From the NCBI GenBank assembly GCA_036186865.1, contig AP025055.1, positions 2,518,341 to 2,582,340 on the forward strand: 64,000 nucleotides of DNA. The letters run 5' to 3'. Below the pieces are notes generated by a model, which was not told the origin of the DNA, made no database searches, and saw only the letters and a list, made by a program, of their open reading frames with translations. Shown piece after piece: positions 53,642 to 64,000 of this stretch. This DNA is from Eustoma russellianum (Eukaryota > Streptophyta > Magnoliopsida > Gentianales > Gentianaceae). Every line of letters starts with the position of its first letter. Position 1 is the stretch's first letter. The position numbers and the translations under genes were made by a program.

Positions 53642-56600
53642 TTAATTAAATTCCTTGCTTGGATCAGACACATTGTTCCATTCCCACCACCTCTCGGCCG
53701 CGATTGCCGCCTGAAAAGCTCCCGGCGGAAGCATGTTAACCAATACCGGATGCTGCTGTGACTGTGACAGTTGCTCTGCATGCAAAAATTGCTGATTTCT
53801 CTGATCAAAACTTGCATGCTTCTGATAATTCACCAGTCTATTAAGATCACGGCAAACTGTTTGATATGAAACTGAATGAACCTTAGAAATATCGATATTC
53901 GTGCTGCAGTCAGATCCTATGGAGCACGCTTGCTCTAATGGTGTTAATGATGGATTGTATGGTTCATACGGAGAAATACTGAGTCCGATTGATTGATGCG
54001 GAGAAATGACAAATGATGATGATCCCACATCAATGCTGCAAATCCCACTTGTTTCACTAGCTATGTCTTCGAGTTGATGCGCGTTTGCTATGAAGTCTTG
54101 GAGTTTTTTCTCCATGGCTGCATGTAATATAGATGTGTCCATGATTTTTCTTGATATGGATGGTGATGATGATGATGAAGATGATGGTGTGAATGCCCTT
54201 GGAAGAGATGGATGGTCTTGCATTCCAGGCCTCTTATAAACTCGGCATATTGATATCTCAGCCTGCTGTATGTAAGAAAATTCGAATCAGGATGATACAT
54301 TTGCATATGCATGTAATACGTTTGACCTACATAGGAAAAAATCAGAATGACATAATATAGAAGCATGATTATCCGAAATTAACTGATCTTTGATAATAAC
54401 TGAAAAATTAACATTTTGCGTTGATATATTATAAGACCGTTAAAAACTGTGTAGTTTATAGTGATACGACTAACTAATAGTCTCTTCAGGGACCTCCGAT
54501 AAATTGAAACGATACAGAGAAGATAACATAGTCTCTGTGGTAGTCCCTGCAGAAGGATGACACGCACAAATCGAAAAATCAACTAACTAATAATCTAAAA
54601 GAAAAAGACATTGATTTATTATTTCTTTTCTCTTTCACTAAAACACACAGTCGGCCATTTATTGATTTTTTTGGTTAAATGCAAATTTATATCAAAGGAT
54701 GGTTTCGGTTTACTAGGCTCTCGCATCTATGCAAGGGCCGTGGAGGGGCCAGATCGATTCGCGATCTGATGTAAACAGTCCTATTTACACTTTGTGCAAG
54801 AGACTGTTTCAGCAGCTCAAATCCGTGATGTCAAGATCAAATCCGTGGTGTTTTAGCTATGAAGTGGCGCGCTATAGTTTCAAGTATTTATCATCTTCGC
54901 ACGAGAATGACCGGCAAAATAAGTAAAATTTTCTCCAGAACAAGGCCTAATGGTTTCGGTGATGGAGACTCGACAGAGTGGCGAGAGTTCGATTCTTATC
55001 TCAAGCAAGATTTTCAATTCTCTTTCCAGATAAGCGCATGTTATTGGAGCTCCGCTGCTTGCAGTGAGTTCCTCCTTGTGTGGCTGCCTGAGCAGTCCAA
55101 AGTCTGCCACAACTGGTCTTGGACACCTGACTTTCATCCCTATCGCGACGTGAGATAGGCTAATAAAGGTCCGGTTGGGATTTTTGGTCATAAACCAAAA
55201 TAAGAAAACATATCCGAAGGACACATTAACTTTGTTATCATCTGAAGAACATTTACTATGTCTTAAGCTTTTCCTTATGTAAATTTGATAAATAAGTTCT
55301 GTAAATATTTGTTTCAGTTATCAGAATGATGTTCTTCCAAATACAAGTACTCGAGAATTCAATTATTTTACCTTTTTGGCTTGGATATTATTTCCAGGCA
55401 ACGTAATGTTTGAAATCAAAGAACCATAGAGCTATTGAGCCGAAAATTTCCACCCCATTTTACGGATACAATCTAAATCCACTATAATGGGATGGTGACT
55501 CAATTCTTGTAAAAGGGACACAATAGTTTACTTTTTGTGACATGTAATTACCAGCTCATCGTTTGCTTTTGGCTGTATTTTCGTCCCAGTTCCAAGGAGT
55601 ATGATGGAGGACGTAAATCAGAAGCCTAGCGGTCTCCTAAGTTGAGTGAGCACTTACGCAGTGACCCACACAAGGTGTTCCCCTGCAAACCAGGACCAGC
55701 AGTGGAACACCACACTATACGTGTCTCTGGAATCGAACTCTTGACCTCTTAGAATAAATCCTAACTCGAATACCAACTGAGCTACGCACTAGGCTCGCTG
55801 TATTTTCTAAATATAAGTAGATCCCAAGTGAAGACCCATAAATAAACATTTATTTAACAGGATCATATAAAAGTGATTTTTTTTCCAGAAGTAACCACCG
55901 TCAACATTAATTGTTGTCCATTAGCTAATAGATATCCGCAAAGCTAATTGATATTATATCATAGGACAATAATCAACCACTAAAATTTCTTTTAGTTACT
56001 TATTGATCAGTCAGTTTAAATAAAGTGTTTTTTTTTATCTGTTGAGTGTGTGAGTTACGTTACTTTTTTTTTTGGTAAAGTTTTGTTACTTATTCCGTAG
56101 ATTTCGTCAGGGATGAGAATAGAATCCCTCCAAAGAGAAACATTAAGGACCCTTAATTCTATACCTCCCTTTCTTCCCTATATAGTTCTATTGAGCTTAG
56201 AATTGTAAATATACAATATTGAAACTATAGTTTTACACGATGTTTCCATTTTCAATAGGGTGAAAGACACGTTCTTCCTTGACTTTAGAATATGATGTAA
56301 TAAAGCAAAATGACTCACTAATTGGTTGCGTTTCTTATATTATGAATTATCAGTTGATCGAAATAGTTTGACGCATCATTATGGGTCATCGGTAAACAAC
56401 CTCGATGTGTTTCTAACGCATGTGTATGGTTGTATACACCTGACCCTCCATATCTTGACATAGACGGAATCCTCTAGCAGTGGAGTAATATTGTTTGTTT
56501 TAGTTTTACGTTGTGTAGGTGAAAAATAAAATTTCATATTGGTACATATTTATTTTCTCCAACAATTTTTGTTTCAATTTGGTGGGGTTTTAGAGCAAAC

Positions 56601-58014
56601 AATTACGACGTACCTTTTGCAAACGTTCAGTCTCATGGAGAGGCAAGCGATACTCATTCATAATCCAACTTGTACGAACACCTTTTGGTGCTCTCCCGGA
56701 GTAAAACACAAGTGTCTTTTTCAGCCCAATCGGCCGGAAATCTTCACTCTTAATCATTCTGTCAGCTCCAGTGGCTTTCCAATAACCTGAAGTCGTGACG
56801 CGATTCGGCCTATCTCCATTGCGATACTTCTTATCTCTAGGGACATAGAAGAACCATTCTTTCTCACCAATGGCTGCCTTAGCTGTTTAAGCCAAAAAAT
56901 GAGGCCAAGAAAAAGGATTTGTTAGCTCAATTGGTAAGTAGAACGTGTGATTTGGACATGACAAACTTACATCCTTATCTCGCATCTGAAAATTATTGAA
57001 TGATTGCATTATACGTAAATATTTTTTATTTCTAATGGAGTCAAAGACACACTCTTGACTTTGGAATATGATAAAATAAAACAAAATGATTCACTAAATT
57101 GGTTGCGCTAACACATGAGTATGGTTACGTACATCTGAACCCCGCAGCGCATCATAGGCGGGAGCTTGTAAGACAATGAGGTAATGTTGTTGTTCCCGCC
57201 TCTAAGTCAATACTTCTAAGACAATGAGATAATATTGTTGTTTTTGCCTCTAAGACAATAAGGTAATGTTGTTGTATTGAACTAAGTATAAAAAATCCAC
57301 CTAGATTAACCGTTTTCTATAATAAATCTGATATTTAATGCTACTCCTAAGTAAAGTCGTCTACGGAATAGTTTACTTCAACAAGGTACTGCTTCCATTC
57401 TGATAAAAAAAAACTTGTTTGGTTAGCTTTTCGACAGATAAATTCGTTCCCATTGCATTAGGTTTCTGCGTTTGCGCAGGTACAGTAAAAGACCGGTCTA
57501 TATTTTGTACAAGAGACTACTTTCGAGGTTCGAAACTGTGACCTCAAGCTTTTCAACCGATATATCATGCAAAATCTTATGATCCATCAGTCCAAAATCA
57601 TTCACAATGACTGAATGAAGGAGAATATGTGACGAAAGGATTCATTGTTGTATCATTCTTGGGGTGTGTGTCCAAACATGATTCAACAGTGGATTGGAGA
57701 AATAGGAGGAATTGAACTAATAGAAACTTCCTTTCATAATCTTGAAAAGAGGAAAGGGGAATTTGAGAAAAGAAGAGTAAAAAAGTGAAATACGTGCCTG
57801 GAAGTTCCCAAGGATCATAACGGTAAAGATCAAGCAAAGTGATGAGTTCAACATTGAAACGCTTCCCCTCAACCTTCCTTCGAAGATAAAACTCTATTAT
57901 TTCCTCTTCAGTAGGGTGAAACCGAAAGCCCGGCATGACCATCTCATGTTCTTGACCATGTATATCTATGTTCCCATCTTGCTGGCTCATGGTAGATATA
58001 GCTGATATTTCCAT
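53642..58014 (-). CDS. NAC transcription factor (LOV1/ANAC035-ANAC094-FEZ type)
   Basis: Exons: 58014-57798, 56882-56614 and 54262-53642 (or from 54265), about 368 residues. Exon 1 encodes NAC subdomains A-B (MPGFRFHPTEEEIIEFYLRR, then GKRFNVELITLLDLYRYDPWELP), exon 2 subdomains C-D (IGEKEWFFYVPRDKKY, TTSGYWKATGADRMI, GLKKTLVFYSGRAPKG, RTSWIMNEYRLP), exon 3 subdomain E (AEISICRVYKRPGMQDHPSLPR) and a Ser/Gln-rich C-terminal region. NAC proteins bind CGT-core DNA sites as dimers in the nucleus; relatives act in flowering time, cold response or root cap division, and the exact orthologue is not settled here. Intron 1 uses a GC donor, intron 2 a CAGCAG acceptor. The start at 58014 is chosen because upstream ATGs lie beyond a 17-G run. 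A TRIM-like array lies about 0.5 kb upstream. Confidence 0.88.
54712..54850 (-). repeat. SINE (family S2) in NAC intron 2
   Basis: CGATTCGCGATCTGATGT, TTTACACTTTGTGCAAGAGACTG and CAAATCCGTGATGTCAAG match the reversed S2 copy at 49205-49370. A reversed LINE 3' end (TTTTTGGTTAAATGCAAATTT) lies just left at about 54665-54700. Confidence 0.62.
55595..55795 (-). repeat. SINE (family S1) in NAC intron 2
   Basis: Reversed A box GTAGCTCAGTTGGTATTCG and B box AGAGTTCGATTCC, then CACGTATAGTGTGG, CACCTTGTGTGGGTC and GATTTACGTCC. It has the same orientation as the NAC gene. Confidence 0.78.
56243..56503 (+). repeat. TTG-tail repeat (family R1) in NAC intron 2
   Basis: A full copy, antisense to the gene, with GGAATCCTCTAGCAGTGGAGTAATATTGTTTG at its end. 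It lies about 110 bp from NAC exon 2. Confidence 0.72.
57030..57280 (+). repeat. TTG-tail repeat (family R1) in NAC intron 1, with multiplied tail
   Basis: The copy lacks a central part. Its end repeats (TCTAAGACAATGAGGTAATGTTGTTG) three times, at about 57165-57195, 57210-57240 and 57248-57278. Confidence 0.68.
57465..57590 (-). repeat. SINE (family S2) in NAC intron 1/exon 1 read-through region
   Basis: GCGTTTGCGCAGGTACAG, TTTTGTACAAGAGACTAC, GAGGTTCGAAACTGTGACC and TTCAACCGATATATCATGC match the reversed S2 family. It lies within intron 1. Confidence 0.5.
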
Positions 58015-58030
58015 ATAGAAAGAGAGGGGA

Positions 58031-58047
58031 GGGGGGGGGGGGGGGGG
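58031..58047. repeat. Poly-G run next to the NAC start
   Basis: Seventeen consecutive G on the plus strand, hence poly-C (Pro codons) on the NAC sense strand, about 17-33 bp upstream of the chosen ATG. Confidence 0.9.
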
Positions 58048-58481
58048 AGGTATGGATGAAATCACAGAAGTAGCTGTCTGAAGCTTTTCCATCATCTTGA
58101 ATGTGTGTGTATATATACACATACAACAATGGGAAGCTACTGTCTTTGTATGACAAGACAAGTGGGGTGGTGCAAATTGTGGATAGAAAAAGTCACACAA
58201 TCTTACTATGGAAGGTTAACAACAGTTGGTACAGCAGAACAGTTAAAAAGGGGAGTTGATTTTCTTGGTTTCCTGGGGAAATTTTTGTCTTACTTTAAGA
58301 TACTATGTGTGACTTTCTGTGTTCTTTGTCTTTGTAGTCATATTGTGTTTTAGTATAATCAAGTTAAATTAATGTATGGGTTAATGACTTACAGCTAGGA
58401 ATATTGTAGAACTAGTTATCACTAGAAGGGGTGGAAATTAAGGTGGATTATGAAAATTTTCACACTTATTGTTGGAAACCA

Positions 58482-60158
58482 TGTTGAAACTTGGACTTAT
58501 ATGAGGTGAGTCATATGTACACTCAAAACCTAAGGCAATAGGTGGTAGTATCTCATCCTCATATAACCCATGTATTTTATCTCAAAGTGTCCGATGTGAG
58601 ATAATATTCTCAACACCTGTCACGTGACAACGTGGCTTGACATACACACGCGCCTTAGAACATACCCTCAATCTCAAACCACAAGTCAGTCATGGACTTC
58701 TGGAATCGATTTAGAGGAGACAATAAATGGCCAATCATGGGCCAATGAAGATGTGAGTCCATATTTTAAACTGGCTTTGATACCATGTTGAAACTTGGGC
58801 TTACATGAGGTGCTCAAAACTTTAGGGAAATGTGTGATGATACATCATCCTCATACTGAAAATTTTCACACTTATTGTGGGAAACCATGTTGAAACTTGG
58901 ACTTATATGAGGTGAGTCACATGTCCACTCAAAACCTAAGGTAATAGGTGGTAGTATCTCATCTTCATATAACCCATGTATTTTATCTCAAAGTGTCCGA
59001 TGTGAGACAATATTCTCAACACATGTCCTCACGTGACAACGTGGCTTGACATACACACGCGCCTTAGAACACACCCTCAATCTCAAACCACAAGCAGTCA
59101 TGGACTTTTGGAATTGGTTTAGGGGAGACAATAAATGGCCAATCATGGGCCAATAAAGATGCGAGTCCATATTTTAAACTGGCTTTGATACCATGTTGAA
59201 ACTTGGGCTTACATGAGGTGAGACTTATGTCCACTCAAAACTTTAAGGAAATGTGTGATGATACATCATCCTCATACTGAAAATTTTCACACTTATTGTG
59301 GGAAACCATGTTGAAACTTGGACTTATATGAGGTGAGTCACATGTCCACTCAAAACCTAAGGTAATAGGTGGTAGTATCTCATCTTCATATAACCCATGT
59401 ATTTTATCTCAAAGTGTCCGATGTGATACAATATTCTCAATACATGTCCTCACGTGACAACGTGGCTTGACATACACACGCGCCTTAGAACACACCCTCA
59501 ATCTCAAACCACAAGCCAGTCATGGACTTCTGGAATTGGTTTAGGGTAGACAATAAATGGCCAATCATGGGCCAATAAAGATGCGAGTCCATATTTTAAA
59601 CTGGCTTTGATACCATGTTGAAACTTGGGCTTACATGAGGTGAGACATATGTCCACTCAAAACTTTAAGGAAATGTGTGATGATACATCATACTCATACT
59701 GAAAATTTTCACACTTATTGTGGGAAACCATGTTGAAACTTGGACTTATATGAGGTGAGTCACATGTCCACTCAAAACCTAAGGTAATAGGTGGTAGTAT
59801 CTCATCTTCATATAACCCATGTATTTTATCTCAAAGTGTCCGATGTGAGACAATATTCTCAATACCCGTCCTCACGTGACAACGTGGCTTGACATACACA
59901 CGCGCCTTAGAACACACCCTTAATCTCAAACCACAAGCCAGTCATGGACTTCTGGAATTGGTTTAGGGGAGACAATAAATGGCCAATCATGGGCCAATGA
60001 AGACTTTAAACTGGTTTTGATACCATGTTGAAACTTGGGCTTACATGAGGTGAGATACATGTCCACTCAAAACTTTAAGGAAATGTGTGATGATACATCA
60101 TCCTTATATAAGCCATGTATTTTATCTTAAATTGTCGGATGTGTAATAATATTCTAAC
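58482..60158 (-). repeat. Tandem array of TRIM-like LTR retrotransposon units
   Basis: LTR copies of about 134 bp lie at 58482-58615, 58888-59021, 59309-59442, 59731-59864 and 60026-60158. On the minus strand they start TGTTGAGAATATTGT..CACATCGGAC and end AAGTTTCAACA. Each full LTR alternates with a shortened LTR (from 58786, 59194 and 59616) that is followed by TGGTATCAAAGCCAG, a primer-binding-site-like motif, and about 170 bp of internal sequence. The repeat period is about 408-422 bp. There is no coding capacity, as in terminal-repeat retrotransposons in miniature. Confidence 0.82.
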
Positions 60159-62381
60159 CAACAAAATTTCCTCTTCTATTGTGATGCATCTGAATCTATC
60201 TTTTAGGATGAAAAGGAACAGGAAAAAAAAAGAAATACGGAAGAAGAGAAAGGGTCCAGATTTGAAGATTTTTTCATTGATTAAGGTGTTTAAGATAAGA
60301 AAAGGACTCCACATAGACAAGGATAAGGTGGTCACAGCCCGACTGAGGTGGGTTTGGAAATCTTCATTAGAAAAGTATACTCTCGTGTCGAATTCTTTTG
60401 TATTGCTACTCGTAATTTTTAGAGTTTTATATTTTTTGAGTTAATCACTTATTTTATATAAATGTTTTTAAATGGTTGCAAAAACTTTTCAAACTACAGT
60501 TTTTTATCGAAATCTTGATAATTTGTTACATTAAATATCCGTTTTGGTCGTTCAATCATCGGTAATTATACAAAATTAACATTTAATGCAACAAAAATAA
60601 AAGATTTAGATTAAAACTGTGATTTCAAAAGTTTTAAATATTTTGTACAACACCATAAAAACTTTTAGACAAAAAAAAAAGTGATTAACTCATCCATTTT
60701 TAAATAAATAAGAATCCAGATTTATTAAATAACTTAATAAACATTGATGTCATTAAAGTGAAATTGCATCCACCATTGAGTAAGGTAGACAACGCGGTAA
60801 ACAACTCCTATGATATTGCATCAACCACACTGTCTTTTCGTTTGATATACGAGAATAAGATTGAATTTGTATATTTGGAGTGTTTAGTATCAAAGGAGAA
60901 AGATGAGAGAAAGAAATGAATTCTGCAGGTTTTCAATAGAGTTTCTTCAAAGCACATTTCAAAGTATTTTCAAGAATATTATTTCCAAAACCTTTTGATT
61001 CTTGTATTTATAGATTTCAACTCAGAAAAAAGAAGTTAATTTAACGTTTTTCTCTAGAATTTAACTTGCAAAGTTAGTTTATGACCCTTCAAGGTTAAAA
61101 AGATGTGGTCCAAGTTGCAAAAGTTGCATTGTCTCATCAAATAACAAAAGAAAATTCTACTTTATGCACTAACTGATTATTCGGTAATTTTTACTAAACG
61201 TTGGATTTGAAATTTTTGAATTTTGCAACTCATGAACTCATAACCGAACAGTACACTGACTGTTCTGTAAATCCGTTTACCAAACGTTTGGTCCAGAGTT
61301 CGATGACAACGCAAAAGCTTCAAAATTGGGCAGAACCCGGAGACCCAACAGAGTTTATCACCGAACATTCGGTCTCACTCACCAAAAGTTCAGTTACCTC
61401 AGAATTCAGAGAATTCATAGTATCTTCTCAACCGTTCAATCTAAGTTTTACTTCATTCTCCAACAACCTTATTACATGTTTTATATAAATCTGGAGCACT
61501 TTCTAAAGCAGTCTTATGTGTTTTTTCTACCAATATGTATCTTATTGATTAACGAATAATTAAGATGTCTAATAATATTCATTAATCATAATAAATTTTG
61601 CTGAAACATATATATAAAAACAACACATATCCTGTATCTCCCACCTACAGCAAAAGCTATCGCTAGGGTCTAGAGAGGGTGAGAGATAGGCAAACAATAT
61701 CTCAATCCCAAAAGATGGAGAGTTTACTTCTAGTGAGTCTCCCGCCTCTACATGTATCTGCATAGATGACACTGTAATGGGGATATAGTGTGCTATTGTG
61801 TTAGTGAGAGAATATAGTAAATACAAATAGAAAATTTTTGATATTAAAATAGTCATAATCGTGTATATACACAAATAATGCAATACAAAGACAAAGACAA
61901 AGTAACGGGAAAGGTTCTCATGCAGACACTCTTAATTTTTTTTAAAATTTTTTTTTAATCGTTCTCTTTCTCCTTTAGCCACTTCTTGGGGTTAGAAAAA
62001 GGGGTAGAATACTTGCTTACAACATACGGTTTCATGGTATGATGAGGTATTACATGTTATATTTGGAGTAATGCATTTTTGAAGTAATCTCTGATAATTT
62101 GCAAATGATTTGACATGTTTTATTAAGCAATTCGAGAAGAGATTATATAACATCCTAGTAATATGAGTTAACGACATTGCATGGCTAAGAATAATAATGT
62201 TAATTGTATAGGTTTCGCATTTGTCAAAAATTGGTTAATCCGTCAATTTTCGAGCTTCTGCTTAGGTCCTTATTTTTATATACAATGCCGTCTTTCACTC
62301 TTTCGATTTTGGCTCAAGATGTGTTGTATTTAAACATTCCTGGTATATTTAAACATTTCTGATGAGTAATAACAGAAGTAT
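60159..62381. other. Gene-free stretch
   Basis: AT-rich sequence without recognised coding regions. A SINE-like piece may lie at 61620-61780 (TCTCCCACCTACAGC, GGTCTAGAGAGGG, CTCCCGCCTCTACATG), but its boxes are unclear. Confidence 0.45.
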
Positions 62382-62861
62382 TGTAACGCCCCGTCATGAA
62401 ACCTAGCATCGGAAATGGTACACCTGTTGTAGTCTACTACAAAAACTATAAGACGCCGACACAAATCACGTACACATCGTTAAAATGATGTATGATAAGA
62501 TCGCAGAAACATAACAAATTTAAAACTTCATCCCATACATAAAAAGACCAAAGAAATAATAAAGTCAAGACTGACTATGCATGTACAAAGTCATCAACAT
62601 AATAAATTCAACTAGATAGTAGTCTACAATTTCCAAACATAACCAGTAATGGAAGTCTCCGGAGTCTCTCTGAAAGATTATCGCATCCCCACTTATAGCT
62701 CTCATCGAGCCCACTTAACGTCATCTTCAATGAAAATCATATCATACCCTGAATCTTTTGCAAAGAAAAATAAAAACAACGACTTATAAGCGTTTTGTGT
62801 CGCCCGTAAGTGTCTATCTATACCTACTATAAGATCATATACGAGAAGACGGGGCGCTACA
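62382..62861. repeat. Solo LTR
   Basis: The 480-bp segment starts TGTAACGCCCCGTC and ends GACGGGGCGCTACA, with long inverted ends and TG...CA borders. Flanks AGTAT (62377-62381) and AGTAC (62862-62866) match at 4 of 5 bases, as an aged 5-bp target duplication. No internal element sequence is present. A TIR-type MITE is the alternative. Confidence 0.6.
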
Positions 62862-64000
62862 AGTACTATCATCCACCCTTTTTAATGAGCCATCTTCTAG
62901 AGGTGTCCCTCTTTGTACAATAATTTGTCCAGTAGGTTTCAGTAATGAGTCTAACAACATGACACCATTCAATTTTTTAGTCTACTCTAATATAATTTTA
63001 TGAGACAAGGTCTTCTCAAGTACTTATACATAATCTGTATTTCAAAGTAAAATATCCTATAAGTGACACACTTGAGTATGTATTTTTACGGGTCCTATAC
63101 AAATACACATCCAAATATGTATTTTATATTTATCATAATTTAGTTTAGAAAAGAGGTTTTGGAATGTTTACTTTTTGGAGATCACCACATCACATAATGA
63201 ACATTGGATATGATGAAATCCGGCATAAACGCCAGAGTTTGTAGACAACTTGTCTTTTTTTCTTTTCCTTCCTTTCTCATATAAAAAAAACTCATACTCT
63301 GATTCCGAAAACTTTCACCGTCTTAGTTCCAAGTAACTTCGTAGATGATGTAAATCAGGTCGCTCAGCGACTTTGTAGATGAGAGGTATGAGACTTTGTA
63401 TTTACAATGTTACAATGAGAGGTATGAGACTTTGTATTTACAATGTATCTAAGTCAAAACCTGCTCCAGTATAAGAAGTTGACGGTAAAATCTAACACAG
63501 ATACACTGCCGCTAACAAGATTCGAACCGCAAACTTTTGATGCAATTTATCATACAAATACTAACGAGCTACGCGTGAGACTTTTCCCTCATTTCTCTCC
63601 TATATGATGTTGGTGTAATATATACTTGAACGGGAAACACTTACGGTTTTCTTCCCTTGAGCAATTTTTCAATGGAAGTCCTATAGAGTGTCTTTGATGT
63701 TCTGTAAGTTTTTTTTTTTTTGTATGTTTTGATTATTATTATTTTTGTATTTTTCAATTGTTCAGACGTATATAAAAATATATGTGATTATAAACAAAGA
63801 ATACACAAAAGTAGTCACAATCATGAAGAATAACATTAACTAAATACGTAATACTCTTGAAAAAATTACATAATAATAATGAACAAACATTTAAAGAGAG
63901 AAAAAGTCAAAACATACAAAAATAAATATAAGAAGGGAAAGAGAGAAAAAGATGGATTTTGAATTCGAAGACACATTTGCTGTCAACGTTCGTAAGAGAA
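62862..64000. other. Gene-free right edge
   Basis: Apart from one SINE-like copy, only AT-rich sequence is seen up to the window end. Confidence 0.45.
63340..63585 (-). repeat. SINE, chimeric or rearranged copy
   Basis: GATGATGTAAATCAGGTCGC (S1-type end) is followed by a duplicated GAGGTATGAGACTTTGTATTTACAATGT segment (about 63379 and 63418) and by AACAAGATTCGAACCGC (reversed B box) and ACGAGCTACGCG (reversed A box). Confidence 0.5.

Noticed and set aside
58482..60158. CRISPR-like or satellite array
   Set aside because: Units of about 134 and 420 bp with LTR borders and primer-binding motif fit TRIM-derived repeats, and the genome is a plant's.
61201..61559. Two overlapping plus-strand frames at 61.2-61.6 kb
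   Set aside because: No family resemblance, no splice or promoter context; AT-rich chance frames.

Overview
This window looks like nuclear DNA of a flowering plant, most likely a eudicot. It is AT-rich, its genes are separated by introns and are far apart, and most of it is transposon-derived: Ty1/copia elements, LINE remnants, tRNA-derived SINEs, hairpin MITEs, a Pack-MULE-like element, a TRIM-like array and a solo LTR. I recognise four host genes: an endomembrane-type small heat shock protein (14051-14701, minus), an F-box protein (24724-26031, plus), a STICHEL-like DNA polymerase III gamma/tau-type protein (29325-41892, minus, at least five exons) and a NAC transcription factor (53642-58014, minus, three exons). 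No complete tRNA, rRNA or CRISPR feature was found.

Left part (1-22.2 kb). The window opens inside a decayed copia element on the minus strand, whose 5' LTR ends at 7402 and whose 3' LTR lies off the left edge. Then come gene-poor sequence, a hAT transposase remnant (about 12 kb), the small HSP gene with a phased heat shock element, SINE and MITE copies, and a second, 5'-truncated copia relic on the plus strand (17.6-22.2 kb).

Middle part (22.2-45 kb). The F-box gene is followed by a short plastid ndhA fragment. The STICHEL-like gene spans about 12.6 kb because its fourth intron holds a LINE remnant that was itself split by a full-length copia element (30054-36442) with apparently identical LTRs, a 5-bp target duplication and one uninterrupted gag-pol frame. 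That frame nevertheless carries Tyr where copia reverse transcriptases have the first catalytic Asp.

Right part (45-64 kb). Two nonautonomous DNA transposons with long terminal inverted repeats appear: one interrupts a SINE (44777-45613), and one carries a fragment of a DUF1645-like gene (47598-48674). These are followed by another copia relic, an orphan Alfin-like PHD exon, the NAC gene with a GC-AG first intron, a tandem array of TRIM-like LTRs just upstream of the NAC gene, and a solo LTR at 62.4-62.9 kb.

The host genes show no functional clustering. The main story is layered transposition into and beside genes. All identities come from reading motifs by eye; no database search or alignment was run, and boundaries given for SINEs and relics are approximate.
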